In this document: piece by piece, positions 59,217 to 64,000 of the stretch
Position numbering within the stretch: position 1 is the stretch's first letter
Layout of the letters: each line of letters starts with the position of its first letter
Origin: Nissolia schottii
Taxonomy: Eukaryota > Streptophyta > Magnoliopsida > Fabales > Fabaceae
Length of the DNA stretch: 64,000 nucleotides
Direction of reading: 5' to 3'
NCBI GenBank assembly: GCA_003254905.1
Contig: QANU01098946.1
Location: forward strand, 5,222-69,221
Notes under the pieces: generated by a model
Seen by the model: only the letters and a program-made list of their open reading frames with translations
Database searches by the model: none
What the model was told of the DNA's origin: nothing
Translations under genes and position numbers: made by a program

Positions 59217-60960
59217 GATGGAACCACATTGTGGCTTGTGGAGGGTACATGGCCCCACTAGTATTTCACATTTTATTACTAATATATAATTATATACGCA
59301 ATTTTGCCCCTATAAATTGATCAAATTTGTCCGCGCACTCAAATAAATAAAATTATTAAAATGAATCAACTTTTTTTTTTTACTTCTTAATGCACTAATT
59401 AACTATATGAATACTATGTTTCAATAATTTATTTTTTTCAAAATAAATTTTAAATCTTACAAAACAAACAAAAAAAAGCTCACACCTTACCTTCATGAGC
59501 CATCACCCACTTCACCTTAACTTCTTCTCTCCCTTGTATTTTAATTTTCTTCGTTCGTTTTGTTTTCAAATGGTTATTTATTCCCTTTTTTAAAAAAAGA
59601 AACTTCTTGTATAATTATAAAGCGTCATACTAAATAATCTTAAGACCACAAAATAAATGATATTTCTATTTTAAATGACAAATCTTTCATTTTAAGAGAC
59701 TAAAATGTCATTCATTATTTATAAAATATATTTACCATAATACTTTATAACCAAATAAAAACTTATCAAACTTTTTATTCTCGTATGGACCCACCCATTT
59801 TTGTTACGCCAATCCATAGGAAATATAGTCGCTCATTGTCAAGCTTGTGGCCCTGCCACCTCGCCACTAGTTTGATTGATCAGTACTACTATTCAGTAGC
59901 TGAGTCAGCTGATATCACAAACTTTGCGACATTGAGACCCATGAGGATTATATAACCTTTCCTGACAACCTAAATTTTTTGGATCCTTCACTGGTCAAAA
60001 TCTCATTTACTATGATGAAATATGCGAAAATGTAATTATAATAAATGAAATAATTAATTTGATTTATAACTTATAATTTTAGAAATTAGAATGTCATATT
60101 TTAAATTTTAGAGATTAAAGTGATTTAAACTTACACTAAAATAAGTATTTTTATGAGAAATTAATTTTAATTTTTGGATAAATATTCAAATTAGTCTTTG
60201 AAAAATGTATCAATGTCTTAAGTAGTCCATAAAAAAAAGGTGTCAACATAATCCATGAAATTTCAAAACGTTGCCCCTATTAATCCATTGAAATTTGTTT
60301 TTGGAGCTTCCAGGAGCTAACTAGACAACCCTTGATATTTTTATTGAAAAATAATTTAAATTATTTATAACTGTAGTTATAAATATAAGTCTCATTGTTT
60401 CCCTCTCCCTTTTATTTTTAGAAATGTAGACATGGCGAGAAAAGCCATCATTGCCGGTGAAGAGAAACCTAGTGTTTCAGAGCTCACCTGCAAGGTCGAC
60501 AACCCAACGGTGGAACCTGTTGATGACGGCTCAATCGAGTGGCTGTTGTAGGAGGAAGTGCCAGATGGATTCAAAGAGTATAGTATAAAGGAGTTGAGAT
60601 AAAGAACGAAGGAAAGAGACGATAACATCATTGATGTGTCAATTATATTTTTAAAAATAGGTTTAATTATAATTATGAAACATGTAACTGAAGTACACAA
60701 ATATTAACTTGAGCCACATTTGGATATTCCCGTGGTTTTAAAATGTGTCCATTTTAGGACATTACATAAATTAAGATAAGATACTAAATATTATTAAAAA
60801 ATTATAAAATACTACTTGAAAAGACATTACACTTATTTTAAAAAAAGTACACTTTATTAATGTTTTTAATGAATATAATTAAATTAAGAGTATTATTGAG
60901 AAAATGATAATTAATGTTAAAATATGAGTAAGTAGAATATTATGAGAGAAAGTATTATTT
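59217..60960. other. AT-rich intergenic region
   Basis: No solid gene. A plus-strand ORF of 39 codons at 60432-60551 (MARKAIIAGEEKPSVSEL, ending in DDGSIEWLL) keeps coding-like composition past its stop (EEVPDGFKEYSIKELR) and may be a decayed gene fragment. I do not recognise it. Confidence 0.5.
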
Positions 60961-61078
60961 AAGCGCGATAAAGCCAAACCCGTCTTGCCTCTACCCTCTT
61001 GGCTCTCTCTTCTCTCTTGCTCTCTGACAACTCAACTGAACCACTTCGCATTAAAAAAGAAAGGAAAAAAAAAAAAAA
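60961..61078 (+). other. Candidate 5' leader of the bHLH gene
   Basis: A CT-rich stretch (CTCTTGGCTCTCTCTTCTCT) typical of plant 5' UTRs directly before the N gap. Linking it to the bHLH gene is inference from position. Confidence 0.35.
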
Positions 61079-61404
61079 NNNNNNNNNNNNNNNNNNNNNN
61101 NNNNNNNNNNNNNNNNNNNNNNNNNNNNNNNNNNNNNNNNNNNNNNNNNNNNNNNNNNNNNNNNNNNNNNNNNNNNNNNNNNNNNNNNNNNNNNNNNNNN
61201 NNNNNNNNNNNNNNNNNNNNNNNNNNNNNNNNNNNNNNNNNNNNNNNNNNNNNNNNNNNNNNNNNNNNNNNNNNNNNNNNNNNNNNNNNNNNNNNNNNNN
61301 NNNNNNNNNNNNNNNNNNNNNNNNNNNNNNNNNNNNNNNNNNNNNNNNNNNNNNNNNNNNNNNNNNNNNNNNNNNNNNNNNNNNNNNNNNNNNNNNNNNN
61401 NNNN
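61079..61404. other. Assembly gap (326 N) flanked by poly-A
   Basis: The gap is bordered by A-runs on both sides. It may hide the first coding exon of the bHLH gene. ORFs spanning it are artefacts. Confidence 0.98.
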
Positions 61405-62483
61405 AAAAAAATGAATAAATTTGACTGGCATTTTTGGTTTTCATAGGCTATAGAGGTTTCTTATTTTTCAGGGACAAGTTTGTGGTTATAATTTTTTTTT
61501 TTAGCGACTAATTTGGGGCTTAACTCTTTTGATTTATTTATTTATTTTTGGTTTACTTGTTTTTGTTGTTGCTTTTGGTCCTTTGAGATATATGGTGGTG
61601 TGTTGAAACTGAAAATGAACTTGGTGCTTCAATGGTTTCAGTATAAAATGGGAGTTTGTTTAAGACTCGGTTAAACTATAGTATAATGGTATATGGTCAG
61701 TTTTGAATTTTGATACAATGGCTACATACTGTTATTTATTTATTTATTTATTTATTTCTTGCTTTATAATAGGGTGAGCGCCGCTACGGTAAGGGTATTG
61801 TTTTGTGATTCAAAGTTTGGAAACAGTCTCGGGGAAAAATGAAATGTACTGGGACCCTCATGCACTGGGTCTTTATTTATTTATTTTTTTGCTTCCTACC
61901 AATTATTTTTCTGCAGGAGGATTTGATCATTGTGGTGTATTTAGCTTTATACCGTAGAGGGGTTTGATATTGAGAGTAGTTTTGGTGGGGGATGAAGGAA
62001 AGTGATGATCTTATTTGGTGAATTTTATCGTTTTATTTTGTATTTTTTGTTTAATGGCTGGCATGATAAGGAATGAAAGGAAATAAGAGGTGGGTTTTGA
62101 GCTCTGTGGTAGAACTGGATTTGTTGGTGAGATGGGATTTGATGTTTGATAGAGTTTGAAGCAAATGAAAGCGGAAAGGGGATGTTATTGCAGAAAAAAG
62201 AAAATGCAAAGTTATATTGTGGTTGGGTTAGCCATGATCATTATGGTATCCTTACCATAATAAGCTAGATTTGGTATCTTTCCCTCTATATAAGCTCACT
62301 TAACCTATGTAATGCAAAGAAGTTAGAAAACATTTTAGAATATAATGAAACTCACACTTAAGCAGGAGGATGATCCTCTTTCTGCAAATAATTGAATCCC
62401 AAAAAAATGAGATTTATCAACAGGCTGACGTAGTGCCAGACTTTTTAGGCATGCTTTTGTTGATGCTTATGACCCTTTTGCAG
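61405..62483. other. Intron or leader of the bHLH gene
   Basis: T-rich, intron-like, with a (TTTA)n microsatellite at about 61736-61759. No coding frame that would give the usual UNE12-type N-terminus. A segment at 62183-62422 is LTR-like. Confidence 0.5.
62183..62422 (+). mobile_element. Possible small LTR in the bHLH intron
   Basis: Starts TGTTATTGCAG and ends TTTATCAACA, with CTATATAAGCTC at about 62284 followed by a leader-like AATGCAAAGAAGTTAGAAAA. TG...CA ends and a TATA box fit a short copia/TRIM LTR. The flanks GGGGA and GGCTG do not match, so this is unproven. Confidence 0.35.
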
Positions 62484-63970
62484 GTTTTTCAAGGGCAACC
62501 CATGTCCAATAATACCATTCCCACTGCTCCACATCCACCAGCAATGCGTCCAAGGGTGCGGGCTCGCAGAGGACAGGCTACAGATCCACACAGCATAGCT
62601 GAAAGGGTGAGCTCCGGGATACTTTCAAAAACAGACTACGCTGTTATGATGCCTTAACATTTTACATAAGGAGAATATCACATTGTTAATTCCTTAATCG
62701 GCTAATTTTTCTTTATTTTCCATGTTACCATATGATAACAGCTTCGCAGAGAAAGAATAGCCGAAAGAATTAGGGCTTTGCAAGAATTGGTTCCCAGTGT
62801 TAACAAGGTATTGATTTCTCATTCATGTCATTTTATTAGACTTTGTAGTTTTAGATTTTAGAGAGGAAGGGATTTTTCTCATGTTTATACTCTGAAGTGA
62901 GAAAAGATAGAAGTTTACATGTACAAAGTTGTATCTATGATCATTCCCCTCCCTCCCCATTTTATTTAATTTTTTTAATTTCTTGTATTTTTATAATGAC
63001 ACAACATCCGTAAAATGTAAATGCTACCTGTCAATTGCTGCTGAAAATTCAAGGTGGGTTTTTGACTGGTTAGTTTTAGAATGTTCTTTTGATTGATATT
63101 GGTGTACTATGCATGTAAAAGTTTTTTGAAATGTAATGCTTGAATTCATGAATATGTGAATTCCTGGCTGATCTAGGCGCACCTTTTTTCTTCCCCTTGT
63201 GTGATTACTAATGGGATAATGAATACGTTAAAGTTGAAATGGCTGTCAGACAATGCATTATGCAAGGACTGGCATAATTCTAATTTTATGAGACCTCCCC
63301 TTGTTTTGCCTTATTTTTTGCCTGTTATACCTTTAGGAAGAATAGTCAGAACATAGATTAAATAACATTGATTTTTAACTGATTCTTTGTTTTCTTTCTT
63401 TTTTGGCATGTCAATGCATGTTTAGAAGTCATAGATATTATGCATGGATTCTATTTAAGAAAAAAGTGACTCGATGCATGAGGCTTCCTCAATTCGGCCA
63501 TTGTGGGGGTATGTGGAAGGACATTTGTACAATTCCTGTGATATGAGGATGAGACTCTATATATGCAAAATTATTTGTTTTTATTATTTCTTTGATATCC
63601 ACTTGACATATAGCCATGTCTCACGTATTTTATATTTTAACTCTTAATGTTTGTGGTACAGAATAATTAATCTAGAAAAATTGCTCCCACCCAGTGTTTA
63701 AAATGGGAAAACATATTCAAATATTCTGCTCTGGTGTGCATGAATTTTAGAGAGTGCTTGAAGTATGAAATAAGTCTTCTGGGTTTCAAGATATAGTTGT
63801 TTTTTTTTTTTTTACTACTTGTGGTCTGCAGTACTTCACTCGAGCCCTGGCAATCTAATTATTCCGTTGTTTCTAATACTATTGTGTATTTGTACTTTGT
63901 TCAGACGGATAGAGCTGCCATGCTTGATGAAATTGTGGATTACGTCAAGTTCTTAAGGCTTCAAGTGAAG
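62484..63970 (+). CDS. bHLH transcription factor, UNE12/bHLH7-like (partial)
   Basis: Three exons are visible: 62484-62606, 62742-62807 and 63905-63970, with GT/AG borders, all phase 0; the gene continues past 64000. The first reads VFQGQPM, then AMRPRVRARRGQATDPHSIA. The basic helix-loop-helix follows: ER/LRRERIAERIRALQELVP, SVNK/TDRAAMLDEIVDYVKF, LRLQVK. His, Glu and Arg of the basic region are in place, so E-box binding is expected. The RPRVRARRGQATDPHSIAER block is characteristic of the UNE12/bHLH7/bHLH59 group in Arabidopsis. The N-terminal part (over 100 residues in that group) is missing upstream, probably in the gap; the C-terminal part lies outside. An acceptor (TTTTGCAG) supports the start of the first visible exon. 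Confidence 0.9.
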
Positions 63971-64000
63971 GTTATTCCTCTTGTGATCCTCATGGATTTC

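Noticed and set aside
60959..61446. Several ORFs across the N gap on both strands
   Set aside because: They exist only because N is read as sense; the flanks are poly-A and no protein is supported.

Overview
The window looks like gene-poor, repeat-rich nuclear DNA from a flowering plant, most likely a papilionoid legume. It is strongly AT-rich, its genes have many short exons with GT/AG introns, and it carries plant transposon types: Ty3/gypsy and Ty1/copia LTRs, CACTA, MULE-like and hAT MITEs, a LINE and a SINE. The species cannot be fixed from the sequence. The legume call rests on remembered family resemblance, not a search. One 326-base gap of N lies at 61079-61404 and a single N at 31383; both sit inside poly-A runs.

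Layout. 1-3719: AT-rich DNA with a palindromic CGAGTTTAC cluster, then a 3.0-kb solo LTR. 4154-29250: a segmental duplication. Copy A (about 5240-14690) and copy B (about 19575-29250) are direct repeats, each holding a five-exon gene for a small Tudor-like protein. Its first intron (6.6-7.1 kb) is filled by a MULE-like element with a CACTA transposon nested inside. Between them lies copy C (15866-18075), an inverted copy of the left flank of A, abutting a Ty1/copia fragment. Copy B encodes an open 188-residue protein; copy A has a one-base frameshift. Differences between A and B (a solo LTR only in A, a MITE only in B, separate deletions) show what happened after duplication. 29250-32400: an hAT-type MITE and a diverged purine-rich tandem repeat.

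32437-38000, minus strand: a complete nuclear gene for chloroplast tryptophan synthase alpha subunit (nine coding exons, 311 residues, plus a non-coding leader exon). 38100-43440: AT-rich DNA with a copia gag remnant, a MITE and a 1.39-kb solo LTR carrying a cluster of GCTCAGCGG palindromes. 44049-44843, minus strand: an intronless type I MADS-box gene of the AGL62 kind. 45280-51290: a MITE and a long minus-strand gypsy LTR-like region with about seven 150-bp tandem repeats. 51649-52954: a SINE and a 5'-truncated LINE side by side, each with its own target-site duplication.

53110-56385, plus strand: a six-coding-exon gene for a TatA/TatB-like protein (223 residues), matching the kind assigned to the plant mitochondrial Tat translocase. 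57400-60960: MITE, a gypsy LTR fragment and AT-rich DNA. 62484-64000, plus strand: the bHLH-domain exons of a UNE12/bHLH7-like transcription factor; its 5' part probably lies in or near the N gap and its 3' part runs off the window.

The four conventional genes (TrpA, MADS, TatB-like, bHLH) have no shared pathway; the window is ordinary euchromatin-edge DNA in which transposons have built most of the length. The least conventional content is the Tudor-like gene pair and the nested, datable transposon history around it.
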